Shown: piece after piece, positions 11,201 through 22,807 of the stretch
How the letters are laid out: each line of letters starts with the position of its first letter
How positions within the stretch are numbered: position 1 is the first letter of the stretch
Assembly (NCBI RefSeq): GCF_040183065.1
Contig: NC_091130.1
Location: 129,123,914 to 129,187,913, forward strand
Direction: 5' to 3'
DNA: 64,000 nucleotides
From: Periplaneta americana
Lineage: Eukaryota > Arthropoda > Insecta > Blattodea > Blattidae
Notes under the pieces: generated by a model
What the model was told of the DNA's origin: nothing
The model's database searches: none
The model's input: the letters and a program-made list of their open reading frames with translations, nothing else
Position numbers and translations under genes: made by a program

Positions 11201-13314
11201 CTACACACACGTCTGACTTCAACAAGATTCAATAACTCAATGAGACCATTATCTGCAGTTCGGTACCCAGATTTTAAAGACAGGCTCCAGTAGCTACCTG
11301 CTTGTCGCGAAACAATAGGTCTACACAAATATTTGTTCACTGGTACGTAAGGGTAAAGTCCATATTGTGAATTTAAACGAAATAGGGGAAGAAGGTACAT
11401 TTTACCATTTTCCAGGAAAGAGAATGCAATATGTAATTCTGAGAAATTTAACATCCCAAATGTACATGGAAGAAAGAAATTGTATGAGAAAAGTCCTTTA
11501 CTTCTTGAAAGAGTGAAAATATGCCAAATATGACCATTAAATTACTAAAATATGCTCTGTCACATAGAAATGGTCAAATATGCATAAATATGACTTAACA
11601 AAGTACCTTAAATCAATTAGTTTTTTCATAACAAGCATTTATATGTATTTAAGCAACATATCAGTCTTACAAAAAAATATATGCTACATCATAAAATACC
11701 TAGCCCTGATGATGATGATTATGATTTAAATACATAAGAGTTATTACGATATCCCATAATTTCATTATTTCTACTGGTATTTCTTGAATCGTTTTGTTAA
11801 ATATTTTTAATTGATGCAAAATGATTTTCCTGTTTCATTACTACTACTACTACACTTAAGAGAACTGTTAATTTAATATTTTTGTAATGCACTGTAACAT
11901 TGGTTGGCCATATGGAAAATAGATAACTTAGCCTTTCAAGTTCCTACATTTTCAGGTGGTTTTTAGTAGATGCTGTAACATGTAATGTGCAAATACTCTG
12001 TAGAACTGGGAAAATAATCCGTGGATCACATGCCATACATATATATGTATTTTTTATACTTCTTGCTATATTCTTACATTAAGTATGTGAAAACCATCAT
12101 GTTGTGTAAATTTTAGGCCTACTGTAGAGAAGAAATAAGAAACCTCTTTAATATTGGAAATAATTTGTAACAAATTTCGGTTGTAATGTATTATAATATT
12201 TAATTCTGTTAGTGAAAAGTTAATAACAGAAAAGCAGAAATGGGTGTGAAGGAAGAGATGTGGTAGTTTCATACACAGATATTGTTATGAAACAAAGACT
12301 CATCTACCTATTTATGTGTAAATAGGAAAAGTAAGTTAGGAAGGAAATTAATTTGAAAATATTTAGGAATTTGTATTTCTCAGCAGAAGTGACAGTGTTT
12401 TTTCTTTTATATAGAATTAAATCAAAGATGTAGATATTACATATCACACTTCTCTTCAAACTGAAATACGTTTTATGTTTTACTTCTGTTAGAAGGATAA
12501 ATAAGATTATATAGTTCTAGTGTAAGAACAAAGTCATTAAAGTTAACCCCAAAACAACAGGCAAAGAAATAGAAAAAATGAATATTCTGAAGTACTTTTG
12601 CATGCAAGTGCACTCTTGTACTAGAGAAGTGGCTTTTGACATCAATTTTTATACTTTCTTTTGCGATTTCTTTTAAATGTCGATTTATATACATTTACTA
12701 CAGAACTTGTTGGAATTTTTTTTTTTTTTTTTTAGTCTTAAACAAAATAATAGTTAACTAAGTGTCAAACATTGCATCTGTCAGGACATGAAAACAGAAT
12801 ATTGTGTTTGTCTAGGGTGAGTCAGAATCTATATAGAATATTTTATTGAGGCTGTGCTGAGAGTTGCACATATGTATCACTATACATAATCAGCTCTTTC
12901 TGCTTTATGTTGCAAGTTTCACACAATATTTTAATATTTTCTTTAATTCCGGCTATATTAACACGAGTGTTTGCACTAAGAGAGAACAGACAGCTCACAC
13001 ACATTGCCCCATTCACATTTGTCACTCTTCTGCCTGTACCAATCAACACTATCGTATTTTGAACCCTCAAGTCAGTAATGTCATTCTGATTTTTAACAGC
13101 TTATTCTCTCCACTAATTATCTTACATTTCGTAATTTTTAATATAGAAAATATTAAATGAAGTACATAATAGTAAGCAGCTACAAATAAAGCAATATTGC
13201 ATAGCAACATCCTATTGCAGAATTATGTATAGAGTAATTTAAACCCTCTCAAATGGTGACTTGCATCACAAGTAAGAGGAGTAAAATATTCACAAACCAA
13301 ACTAAACCAAATTA
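11201..13314. other. Intron, no recognised feature
   Basis: Outer parts of the hAT element may extend to about 11600, where AAATATGCATAAATATGAC-like sequence occurs. The rest is AT-rich with poly-T at 12715-12734. Nothing else is supported. Confidence 0.35.
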
Positions 13315-13925
13315 ACTAGAGTCGACGGCAATTCGGAAGGCGGTTTTCTGCTAGCGTTTGCGTTGAGAGAGACATAGAGAGAGCAAGGCAGTGTACAACA
13401 TTGCCACATCATACTTCACGAGCACGTGCAATCCAGATAGAGCAGGAGAGAATTTAAATTATCAAAAGACAATAATGACCTTAGCCATTGATTACTGTAA
13501 GCATGACACCAAACAAACCCTCTTTCCTTCACTAACAATATTCTTTGCAAGGTTCTCAATCCTACACCACCTGCTTCTGCAGTCGTTTCTTGCATGTTGG
13601 CAACGTTGCAGCCAGCATCAAGATGGCCGGTAGCGTTCTGCTCGTTAACTTTTTTAAAATAATTATACACCATAAACACTATTTTTCGCGCCTGCTTGTG
13701 TACTACTTATCTCTTCACAGTCTCTTCTTCCATTTATTTACCTTACATACACACAGTAAATGTTAGTTTTACTTATTCATTGTATTGAAACACTCGCACG
13801 TGAACTCAAGAAGTGCTTGTTATAGACTGATTCTGATTGGTTCTACTGTACAAGCTTGTAACATCACATACCAGAAATGCTATGGCGCATATAGAAGCTA
13901 ACCGCCTTCTGAAATGCCGTCTAGT
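13315..13925. mobile_element. Non-autonomous DNA transposon with ~25-30 bp TIRs
   Basis: The left end CTAGAGTCGACGGCAATTCG is matched by the reverse complement of the right end, CTAGACGGCATTTCAGAAGG. Both continue into GAAGGCGGTT, with a 3-bp insertion in the left copy. The 610-bp interior has no transposase. Superfamily and TSD are not determined. Confidence 0.65.
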
Positions 13926-14049
13926 CCAACTACCTTTGTATATGTGACCACACCGACATTTTGTTTTAAACATCCGAAGATGCAGATGTATTTGTAACCT
14001 CTACTGTTACATCAATTTAATTTAATATTAAATGTTCAGCACACCATCA

Positions 14050-14163
14050 CCACTTTGTAGCAATGTCATATTGTGTTTATGGTCCAAGGAAAGTAGCCGT
14101 TTTTTTTTTTTAACACACTTTGATCTTGACCAAAAATATAATATGGTGTTGCTACGAAGTGGC
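14050..14163. repeat. Small fold-back repeat
   Basis: CCACTTTGTAGCAATGTCAT at the left and its imperfect reverse complement ending CTACGAAGTGG at the right enclose a poly-T run. It is about 114 bp in all, possibly a MITE remnant. Confidence 0.6.
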
Positions 14164-14524
14164 AGGAGTGAGTGTTATTGAAAATCCATTTATTTTTTGA
14201 AATCACTTTTTTGAATACTACATTTCATTGTTGTGTATGCGGTATTAGTATTGAATGGAGAAAGGATAGACAAAGTAATCACAGGTGGGTTCCAGGATTG
14301 CAGGCATGTTCCTGTCCTGCTCCTGACTGCGTACATACTTGGATGGGAAACAACAGTGTAATTGCTTCGAGCTGTATTGCCATTTATTTTTTAATCATGT
14401 TTACTGCAATATTAAACATCTAAGAAATTCTGTAAAAAAACCCTAATTTTTAAACTAGAAACATTTTTAACAACTGGTTTTACAAACTGTGACAAATTTA
14501 TCGAATGATTCGGGCGAACCAATG

Positions 14525-14900
14525 AGAATCGGCTGAATGACACCACTGCATCAACTCCTCCCGACACCATCATTCCTGACCCTACCACTTCCTGCTTCAC
14601 CACCACTTATCACACAACCACATTCTGCACAACACTACCATCACTTCCCTTATCACTTCTTTTGCCATTTCTATCACCACCACATCCTGACCACCACTAA
14701 CTTCTTCATAGTCACCATCCTCAACACTAGTACCTCTGTCATCACTATCACTTCTCCCAACACTAATACTTCCTCCACCACCTTTACCATCATAGTATTT
14801 TACAGCTGGCGCCAGCGTTTTTGGCGTGTGTCCTAGATATATACTGCCCAGTTTGTGAGCATGTGCTGCTAGTGCAGCTGAGAATGGTACCATTTCCTAT
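14525..14900. other. CA/CT-rich low-complexity stretch with opposing open frames
   Basis: The + strand is rich in CAC, ATC and TCC triplets from 14525 to 14800. Both strands stay open for about 99 codons because of this bias. The minus frame, 14893 to 14597, has a less repetitive first part (VPFSAALAAHAHKLGSIYL) and a Gly/Asp/Glu-rich second part. I recognise no family and see no splice context, so it may be repeat-derived. Confidence 0.3.
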
Positions 14901-16051
14901 ACACGTCACATCAGCCATTTGCCAAACACAGTTGTCAGACTGACTATGGCAAATGTAAAACATTTGCACTTAACGTTCCCATTACTTATTTCACATGCCA
15001 AAAACGGTGACGCGGACTGTAGAAATGGTGCATATCTGACTTATATCTCAAACAAAAATATTTTATTCTGAAAGCATCGGGAAGTCTGTCCTTTGATGGA
15101 CCAAGTATGCTGAAAAGCAAGGAGACTATTTGGAACATAAATGCAGAAGTGCCAACTGTTAGGAAATTTTCGTAATTACTATGGATTTCCCCCCTTGTAA
15201 CAGCATTATGCCCAAAGGGAAAATTATTACGGAAAAGTAAGATTATTACACTGATACTAAGTGTACTTCACAGTAACTGTCCTACAGAAAGAGTTTTCAG
15301 TTTGTGAGAAAAAAAATCAGTCCCAGTACAAGCTTACATTAAGTACATCAACAGTGGATTCACTTCTGATCTTCCAAGCAGCTGCTAGGTGCAAAACATG
15401 TCACAAACCAGTTCTTATCACAGGAAACGTGTAATTATATATAACATGCTTTAGATCTGACTTTTCGAGAGAGGAGTGTGCAGGCGCACACATTGTAGAA
15501 TTACTGATAACCCACTCGAAAGGTTGGCAGCTTGTAATTAATGTAATGGATCTTTATTTGTGCATTAATAAATATATATATTCTGGAAGATTTCTCATTC
15601 GCTTCGAATATCTCTCTCTATCTGTGTGTGCATGTGTGTGTGTCTGCATGAATGTTTGGATTATGTTTTCTCTTGTTTCTAAATTGTAAAACTCCAAGAA
15701 GCAGTTCGTGGCATTACTTCATTACAATCATTCATGTAGGATACATAAAATATGAGGGATTTTTTGACACTAATAAAATTGCAGAAGCTGATTAATTAAA
15801 ACCTAACAAAAATGTGTTGTGTAACTTTATTAATTTGAATATATAACTGATTGAACAAATGCATGCACAATAAGTGGTCGTGAATATAGTATGAAAAGTT
15901 CCTACAAAATGTAAAATTTGACGAAAATAGAGGCATTAATGTTGATAAATATTGCGACAGTATGATAAAATATGTTATTTATAATATTTTAATGACGGGA
16001 ATAGGAATTAAATGATAAATTTATAGTATATAGTAATAATTATTTACTTTT
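14901..16051. other. Intron, no recognised feature
   Basis: Nothing coding is seen. A short GT-rich stretch lies at 15622-15645. Confidence 0.35.
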
Positions 16052-16141
16052 AGTTTTTCATTATACGAAGTCTGCTAATGGCTTCATTGCCAGATGCAAG
16101 GCACTAAACAACAACAACAACAGTTTTTCATTATACAAAGT
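16052..16141 (+). mobile_element. 50-bp LINE 3' stub with 20-bp TSD
   Basis: The direct repeats AGTTTTTCATTATACGAAGT (16052-16071) and AGTTTTTCATTATACAAAGT (16122-16141) enclose only 50 bp. That 50 bp encodes a short MASLPDARH-stop like peptide and ends in (AAC)n. It matches the last codons and tail of the nested LINE at 9523-9785 (LLSNAWH-stop, then CAA repeats). This is an extreme 5' truncation. Confidence 0.8.
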
Positions 16142-16433
16142 GCATACCGGTAAGAGAAAGTTTTGTGTTGCTGTAAGATATTGATTTCGAATTTTTGCCT
16201 AAGTACGTTTCCATCATTCATCATCCAAGAAAGTGGTTTTGGGCATGTTGTCTACCTGTTTCTCTGCATGTGTACAGCAATTGCTTCTAACTATTGGTCA
16301 GATTTTGTTCATATTCATTATCTATGAGTCAATTTATCCACGGATAATCCACACGAAATATCATAATTTTAGTGAAAAATTAATAAACTTTTATTATACA
16401 TCTTGATTACACAACTTTTAACACTGTATCACT

Positions 16434-16817
16434 TCGGAATATGTATGTTAAGACTTTCTTGTGCTAAATTCTAATGTACCTTGTTTACATGTTTATGGGT
16501 CATCCTCAGAACTGGTCGTTGTTGGTCTTGGCGCCTCTTGTTTTGTTTCCTGTGAGGGTGTGTTCGTGTGGTATAATGTAGAGTCAAAGAGTGTGTGTGT
16601 TCTGAAATTGAGTTGTGTGTTGAGAATTTCAATTTCAGAACACACACAATTTTTGACTCTACATTATACCACATGAACACACCCTCACAGGAAACAAAAC
16701 AAGAGGCGCCAAGACCAACAACGACCACTTCTGAGGATGACCCATAAATAGGTCGAAACATGTAAACAAAGTACGTTAGAATTTAACACAAGAAAGTCTT
16801 ATCATACATATTCCAAA
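16434..16817. mobile_element. Near-perfect palindromic element with hammerhead-like motifs, copy A
   Basis: Two arms of about 185 bp are inverted around a short axis near 16627. The outer ends are GGAATATGTATG and CATACATATTCC. The right arm carries a full hammerhead-like core on the + strand. The left arm (16474-16520, minus) has the same sequence but has lost about eight bases covering the stem II 3' strand and GAAA. A second family member lies at 42848-43373. I assign it to Penelope-like terminal-repeat sequence by motif only; no reverse transcriptase is visible. Confidence 0.7.
16719..16775 (+). ncRNA. Hammerhead ribozyme-like motif (copy A, right arm)
   Basis: CTGAGGA at 16731-16737 is followed by one extra base, then a stem II of GACC paired with GGTC (loop CATAAATA), and GAAA at 16755-16758. 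CATG follows as a self-complementary mini stem III, then TA as the would-be cleavage site (GUA). Stem I is partly decayed here; it is intact in the copy at 43274-43330. The self-complementary stem III suggests function only as a dimer. Confidence 0.6.
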
Positions 16818-18152
16818 CTCTTATTTTAAATCAAAAACACTAAATGGGGTGGTCAGTTTCAAGAATTGTCATATGATTTCGATTTTTAGTGTTACTGGCA
16901 TCTATAATAAATTTACAAATCAGAGGTGAGTTATTGTCTGAGAAGCTTTTTCCTAATAGAAATTAATTATATAGCCACGCACAATTATTTCTACTTTTGG
17001 TTACAAATTTTATCAGATTCCAAGTTACTGAGCAGGTGGAAGAATTAATAAATGAACCTCTGAAACACATTAATAAGAAGGTAGGATTCTCTCAGCTGAG
17101 TCTTATTATAAACTATAGTATTAATGTAATTTTTAAATGCGATTTTCATAAATAAATTATTACAAATTTTTGGAATGTATGTGTACAGTAGCTGTTTTAC
17201 AGTATGTGAAATTGTGTAACATTTATTACATGTAGAGTGAAGCCATACAATTTATAAAATAAACGAAAAGTTTTACTTTTAGCATTATTTGTGTATTATC
17301 TTTTAATAACAGCTTAAGAATATAAACTATAATCAGTAAACATTCACAACATGATACAGGAACTGAATTGTTTACAAAATGTATAAAATGTGTAATAAAG
17401 TATCACTTTTTTTTTGACTGCTTTGTTTATTTTTACTTTTTCGTCCAGGAACTACTGCATTGTTCCTTACATAACTTTCGATTCTAGAAATAAAACATGT
17501 TTAAATTGAAAAAAATAAAAAATAAATAAATTTTGATCGTGATAGTGATAGAATTATGTTTTTTTTTTTAAATTTTGTTATAGTACAAATCATTAAATTT
17601 TTTATCTTCCTATGTTATATTTTGTAATTAAATATTGTAAAAAATTTTTATCTGCATCTTTTCATTTCTTGTAGTAGATATTCTAGAGAACTTAATGTTT
17701 AACAGTCAGGAGATAACAGTTGTGTTAATTTTAAATTTTTTTCTTAAAATAATGCCATATTAATTCCGCAGTTTTTTAAGTAATTATAATTGATAAATTT
17801 CTGTGAAATTAACTTAATTCAAGAAATCAATTTTGAAGTTCTGGAACATATTTGGTTAGAGTATTGAATGTAATTTTAGTATACACAAATTGATTTAATA
17901 TATCTTACACCTCTCTAATTTCTTCAGTTCTTTTGATGAGTGAGAATGTATTCGTGTTGAAATAAACATTTATTTATTTTATTTTTTAATGTTCAGTACT
18001 TGTAACATATATGCAAGCTAAATTATAATTATCATAAATAATGTAATTATAATATTGTGTCTAATGTGAAAAGTGCAGTTATTATGAAGAATTTCAGTCA
18101 TACGAAGTTGTAAGAATGTGTCAGTTCTAATTGTACCCAATTTTCTTCACAG
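16818..18152. other. Intron ending in the acceptor of terminal exon 2
   Basis: AT-rich, no repeat family recognised. The last bases are CCAATTTTCTTCACAG, a clear acceptor. Confidence 0.5.
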
Positions 18153-18490
18153 AAGTGGAAGTTTCTGCTTTGCAACATATCTTCAATTTTGGTACAACTG
18201 GATCTTGGAACCAGGATGCAAATTCAAAGTGTGATGAAAATTTTGGAATAAGGCAGCATGAAGTGGATCGGTTTCTGTTGCTTTCTAATGAACAATTAAA
18301 GAAACATAAATGTGAAAATTGTGGCAAAGAGTACAAATGGAAACAAGGTCTTCTTAATCATGTGAGAATGGAATGCGGTAAAGATCCGCAGTTTCACTGT
18401 GACATTTGTACTTACAAGACACATCGTAAAGGAAATCTCACAAGACATCTTATTTTACTTCATAAAATGGATCCTTACATGAAAAAGTGA
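18153..18490 (+). CDS. lola: lola alternative terminal exon 2 (subfamily with exons 3 and 4)
   Basis: After TTCTTCACAG, two bases complete a split codon and 111 residues follow to TGA. The N-terminal part VEVSALQHIFNFGTTGSW aligns with exon 3 (MNVSTLEHIFAFGGTGTW) and exon 4 (MDVSAFEHFFNLETAGN), so the three are tandem duplicates that share more than the fingers. Finger 1 is C53, C56, H69, C74; finger 2 is C82, C85, H98, H103; the tail is KMDPYMKK. The finger frame CENCGKEYKWKQGLLNH is nearly that of exon 3. The role is that of a DNA-binding isoform tail of a nuclear BTB factor. The 3' UTR carries a fold-back MITE at 18534-18733; AATAAA occurs at 18849 and 19098. Confidence 0.9.
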
Positions 18491-18533
18491 AACAAATAAT
18501 GTTATCGGCTATATTCTACAGTGTTCTTATATT

Positions 18534-18733
18534 ACCGTCAAATGGGCAAACTTTGAACAGTGTTTTAGCTTGAAACATTTTCGTTTTGTCACAATAACAC
18601 CAAACTGTAATAGAACCAATGTGCTGTACAACAAAGCAAGAAGTGAAGATTATGTTGCCACTGTGACAAAACGAAAATACCCTATGATAATGTTCCAAGT
18701 TAAAACACTGTTTCAAGTTTTCCCATTTGATGA
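18534..18733. mobile_element. Fold-back MITE in the 3' UTR of exon 2
   Basis: The left arm CCGTCAAATGGGCAAACTTT and onward for about 75 bp is matched by the reverse complement of the right arm ending AAACTTG..CCCATTTGATG. Both contain CAGTGTTTTA and TTTTCGTTTTGTCACA. It starts 44 bases after the stop codon, so it would form a strong hairpin in the transcript of this isoform if transcription runs past it. Confidence 0.8.
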
Positions 18734-19469
18734 TACTATTATTATTTAATTATGGGAATCTCTCTTTATCCATATTGAGATACAAATTTTTAAAAATAAT
18801 TTTCATCCCTTCAACTTTATTAAAGATTGGTTGAAATACACATTAATCAATAAATAAATGAATGGTATATTATGTGCTTTAAGACTTTCAAACGAAGTTC
18901 ATACTTGTATGATTACGAATACAGTTGAATTGGGTAGTAGACGTACAGTCTAAATTTTCAAATTTCCCAGAAACTGCACAATAGTACACTATCCAAATTA
19001 ACTTTTGTAGTGATCTTTTTTCTTCACAGTGCTTTCCATAGGCCATGGATTTTTGAGTTGTGTGATTGAATGTTCTATAGTAATATATAATATCATGAAT
19101 AAAGAAGTATTTTTCACAAATATGAAAACTGCAGATGAAGACACTTTCAACTAGGCCTAATCCCTTTAGTTGTAATACGAAATGTCAGATTTACATACCT
19201 GTTGCTGTGCACTCTGTTACGTCAGAGGGGAAGATAACAACCACACTTTTAATAATATTAAAAACATTGAACAGGCAAGAACTTTAACTTTACTGACTAT
19301 AACATATCATTAACACTCATTTATAAAGACTGCATTATTGTTATTGTTACTATTATTATTATTATTATTATCATCATCGTCATCATCATTTTAGAGCCCC
19401 AAATACATGCTACTTATTCAGTAATATAATGTACTTCCGAGATGGTGACCATATTATGTAACTACTGAA
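18734..19469. other. 3' flank of exon 2 with candidate poly(A) signals and a triplet tract
   Basis: AATAAA occurs at 18849-18854 and 19098-19103. A TTA/TCA triplet tract lies at 19348-19393. Nothing coding is seen. Confidence 0.45.
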
Positions 19470-19810
19470 GCTTTCCTGGCGACGTGATAATTCGAAATTT
19501 TCTCGGGCTTCCAGCCAGGTCATAAGTTGGTGATCCACCGACGTTTCGAGGATGTTCATCTTCCTCATCTTCAGGGTTAAATGATATCTGAGGGTACCCA
19601 GCTCCTTAATTTATAGTGCCAGAGGGAGGAGTCAGCCGAGGAGCTGAGCGCCGATTGGCTGTTATTAGTGCGGACCGCGGCGAGAACGCGGCCGACGTGT
19701 CGTCTTGCTTTGTGCTTTTCGGCTGAATGACCTTGGGTCTCACGGTGGGCTTGGCAGACGAGTTCTCATGTGTCCTCCGCTGATGATGGCCCGTCGTCTG
19801 GGCGGTGAGA
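19470..19810 (-). mobile_element. Penelope-like terminal-repeat fragment (single copy, minus)
   Basis: A GC-richer island (CGCGGCGAGAACGCGGCC near 19676) begins with a hammerhead-like core on the minus strand at 19529-19580, preceded by CGTCGGTGGATCACC-type sequence that I associate with Penelope-like elements. Unlike copies A-D it has no inverted partner. No GIY-YIG or reverse-transcriptase coding is visible. Confidence 0.5.
19529..19580 (-). ncRNA. Hammerhead ribozyme-like motif (single copy)
   Basis: On the minus strand: CTGAAGA, one extra base, stem II GAGGA paired with TCCTC (5 bp), then GAAA, CG as a two-base self-complementary stem III, and TC (GUC cleavage site). ACC before the core can pair with GGT after the site as a short stem I. 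This has the best stem II of the set. Confidence 0.6.
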
Positions 19811-19887
19811 AATTTAATAGCTGGTGCACTGATTCAGCAGAAAATCTGTGGCTTGAATCTACTGTGGGAAGCTAAAAAGCTTTTGTA

Positions 19888-21059
19888 CAGTGAAACCTGT
19901 TCAAATTGGAACCTGAATAATCCGGAATCCTGTCTATTTCGGAACAGTTTATTGGTCCCGGCGAAATTTGTATGTATTACGTGTAATTTTTCCTGAATAA
20001 AACGGAAACTGTCCAATGCGGAAACGGAAACTTTCTGCTACTGTTCAAAACGGAAACAATATTTTGGACACACTATATTTTGTAACTATATTTTGAAACA
20101 GCGTGTAATTTCAAGGAATATACGAAATATGTAGGTCACTAAGATAAAAACAAATTTTCTTTGCAAAATTTTAGAGGGTACGAGGGTATGTTGGCCTGTC
20201 GGTCATAAATTTTATTACCCTGTTGACTAGGCAGACGAGTCCCTTCAAAGATTTTCAGTGCTTCACACCCGTATACTGTCATAGCTAAACAGAGCGCAAG
20301 TGTAGTGATTTCCTGGTAAAAAAAAAGTTGCATAAAATGTGGCATTAACATTAAGTGATGAGGTAAAAGTTATCGAGATAAAGGAAAATTAGAAACAAAG
20401 TCTATGTGAAATAATATTGAAGTACAGTTGTGGAAAACTCAGGTGTGACACTTTAAAAAATAAAGATCATAATGAGTGAGTGGCTTGCAGCCAATATTGG
20501 TGACGCAAAAGGAACCAGAAAGCAACTGTTTATGTGGAAATAAATTAACTGTTGTGGAAGTGGATTCTTCATGACCTTTCAAAGAACAAGCCAATTTCTG
20601 GATCTATTCTGCAAAGCAAGGTATTGAACTGGGAAAGAAATTAAATAAACCAGAATTCAAGGCTTCTAATGGATGACTTCTAGTCCAATTAATTAATAAT
20701 GTGCAGTGATATATAGTACAATATTAGAGTATAGTGTTGGATATTAAATAGAATGAGATTAGTAAACTTTAGTAGTGTTTAATGACTAATGAGTGAGTTA
20801 CGATAATATTTATACAAAAAATGAGATTTTAATCAAGATGATTCACCAACGTAACGAGCGACAGAAAGCTGATTTAATGTGATGAGTGTTAAATGGAATA
20901 TTTTGTACTTCTTGCAGTTTGCGGCATGCCATTTTGTTTCTCATGTATATGAATGACAAAATATTCCATTTTAATGTCACACCTGAATAATGCGGAAATC
21001 TGTCCACAACGGAAAAAAAATTAGGACCATGTCACTTCCGTCTTGAACAGGTTTCACTG
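19888..21059 (+). mobile_element. pogo/Tigger-like DNA transposon with degraded transposase
   Basis: TIRs CAGTGAAACCTGTTCAA (left) and TTGAACAGGTTTCACTG (right) are flanked by TA on both sides, 1172 bp in all. Around 20590-20680 the + strand, across shifts, reads ISGSILQSKALELGKKLN and then PEFKASNGWL, matching the CENP-B-type helix-turn-helix (FKASxGWL) of Tigger transposases. No DDE domain survives. Confidence 0.85.
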
Positions 21060-21314
21060 TATTTTGATAATTTTGTGCAATATGCTTATTAGGTTCGGAA
21101 ATTTAATGTGTTGTAGCTTCTGACATTAATTATTTTTTAGATTTGTGTAGTCATATAACATATATTCAATTTCATATTGTGACTATTAGATCCACAGATT
21201 ACATTTCTATTAAATTTCTAATACTGTATGTACATCCTTGCATTTTCAGCGTATCAATGGGAAAAATTAGAATTACTTAATTTGTTTACCTTATTCCTTC
21301 GATGTTTTAATACA

Positions 21315-21384
<70 letters not shown>

Positions 21385-22198
21385 GTTTTCTCATCTAACA
21401 TGTCTTCTTGTAGTATTTACATCAAGTGTAGCTCGTCTAAAATTGTTACATACTTTTCTGTAAATACAAGTGTTTCAAAATGTATCAAATATACGAATAA
21501 CTACATAATATTAATTCATTGTATTTCTTTTTACTTCATTCGATGGAATTAAATGGATGACACTGCACACAGAAGTCATCATGAAACAAAAAAAAAAAAA
21601 TATTTTTTTGTTACATAAATACATAAAACTATTAATATAAATCTTCTTCAAATGAATGTGTCAGTCGTATCTGTTCTACAGTTACCAGTACTAGTCATTA
21701 TTAATATTATCTTCGAAAATCTTCCCTGGCATTTGTTTTAAAATTTAGAATTCCTTTAAATCTAATGTTAATCAGATGTTTTTCCGGGAATTTAATTTAA
21801 TCGTTATTAATTACGATATTAAAGTCTGTGATACTGTCAAGAGAGTTACTAGGAAGTTTTAGAAACCCCTGTTCCTTTCATTGTTATCCATCTTTGAGTA
21901 CATTTCTATTTTTCTAAATAAATATGTCGGTTTGTGTGAAGCAGGTTGCAGGTTATTTCAGTGTGCAATTTTATCTTCTGTAATTTGCAAAACAAAACTT
22001 AATATTTTATGCAGTTCGTGATGTATTGAAATGATATATCTCTTAATACTATTCAATTAAACAAACAGAAAACTAGTTAATTATTTCATATGCATACATT
22101 TTAAATTCCTGAGGAAGAATGAAACAGTTACACAATATAGCTAAGTAACGAAATAGCATAACATTGTGGAAAAAAAAGTGATTTATTGACTTTGAGAT
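21060..22198. other. Intron with a long (ATT)n array
   Basis: An (ATT)n array of about 22 units fills 21318-21385. The rest is AT-rich with an A/T homopolymer junction near 21588-21608. No coding signal. Confidence 0.6.
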
Positions 22199-22460
22199 GT
22201 AACTGAAGGCCCACTTGTAGTTTATTATATCAGCAGGATTGTCATGTGAAATACGGTTTTCAGTATTTTAATTTATGTATACACATATTATTGTAAACTA
22301 ATAAGGCACTATACATATACAAAACTAGTAAAGTGCTATACACATATCATTGTAAACTAATAAGGCGCATATTGCGACATAACTAAAATACTGAAAAGCC
22401 TATTTAACATGAAAATCCTGCTTATGCTATATAATAAAATCTAAGTAAGCCCTCAGGTAC
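22199..22460. mobile_element. MITE with ~75-bp imperfect TIRs
   Basis: Left: GTAACTGAAGGCCCACTTGT through CAGCAGGATTGTCATGTGAA and CAGTATTTTA. The right side, reverse-complemented, gives GTACCTGAGGGCTTACTTAG and AGCAGGATTTTCATGTTAAA. Inside, TGTAAACTAATAAGGC occurs twice as a direct repeat. Confidence 0.75.
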
Positions 22461-22538
22461 ATTCCAAATAGTCAATAAATTGCCTTTTTAATGAAATGTC
22501 ATGCTATTTCGTTATTCAAGTATATTATGTGACTGCTA

Positions 22539-22583
22539 TATATAGACACACACACACAGACAGAGACAGAGAGACACACAGAC
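22539..22583. repeat. (CA)n/(GA)n dinucleotide tract
   Basis: Short mixed CA and GA repeats. Confidence 0.85.
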
Positions 22584-22807
22584 CCAGTGCATGATAATAG
22601 GTGGTAGTTAGAGATGATAAATTTCATGTTTAAAAGCATGTTAAGTGTATTAGTGTGATCTTTTAATCCATTATAAAATGCGAAATTGAATGCAAAATGT
22701 GAAATGTATGTGTTCCTCTGCAAAATAAGAGCGAAATTACAATTTGTGAGACTTTTTTTATCAGAATCTTTCTAAAGGTACTGTCACATAATAGTACATT
22801 ATGCAAC

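Noticed and set aside
16461..16761. Two near-identical proteins on opposite strands
   Set aside because: They result from a near-perfect DNA palindrome; both arms are non-coding transposon sequence.
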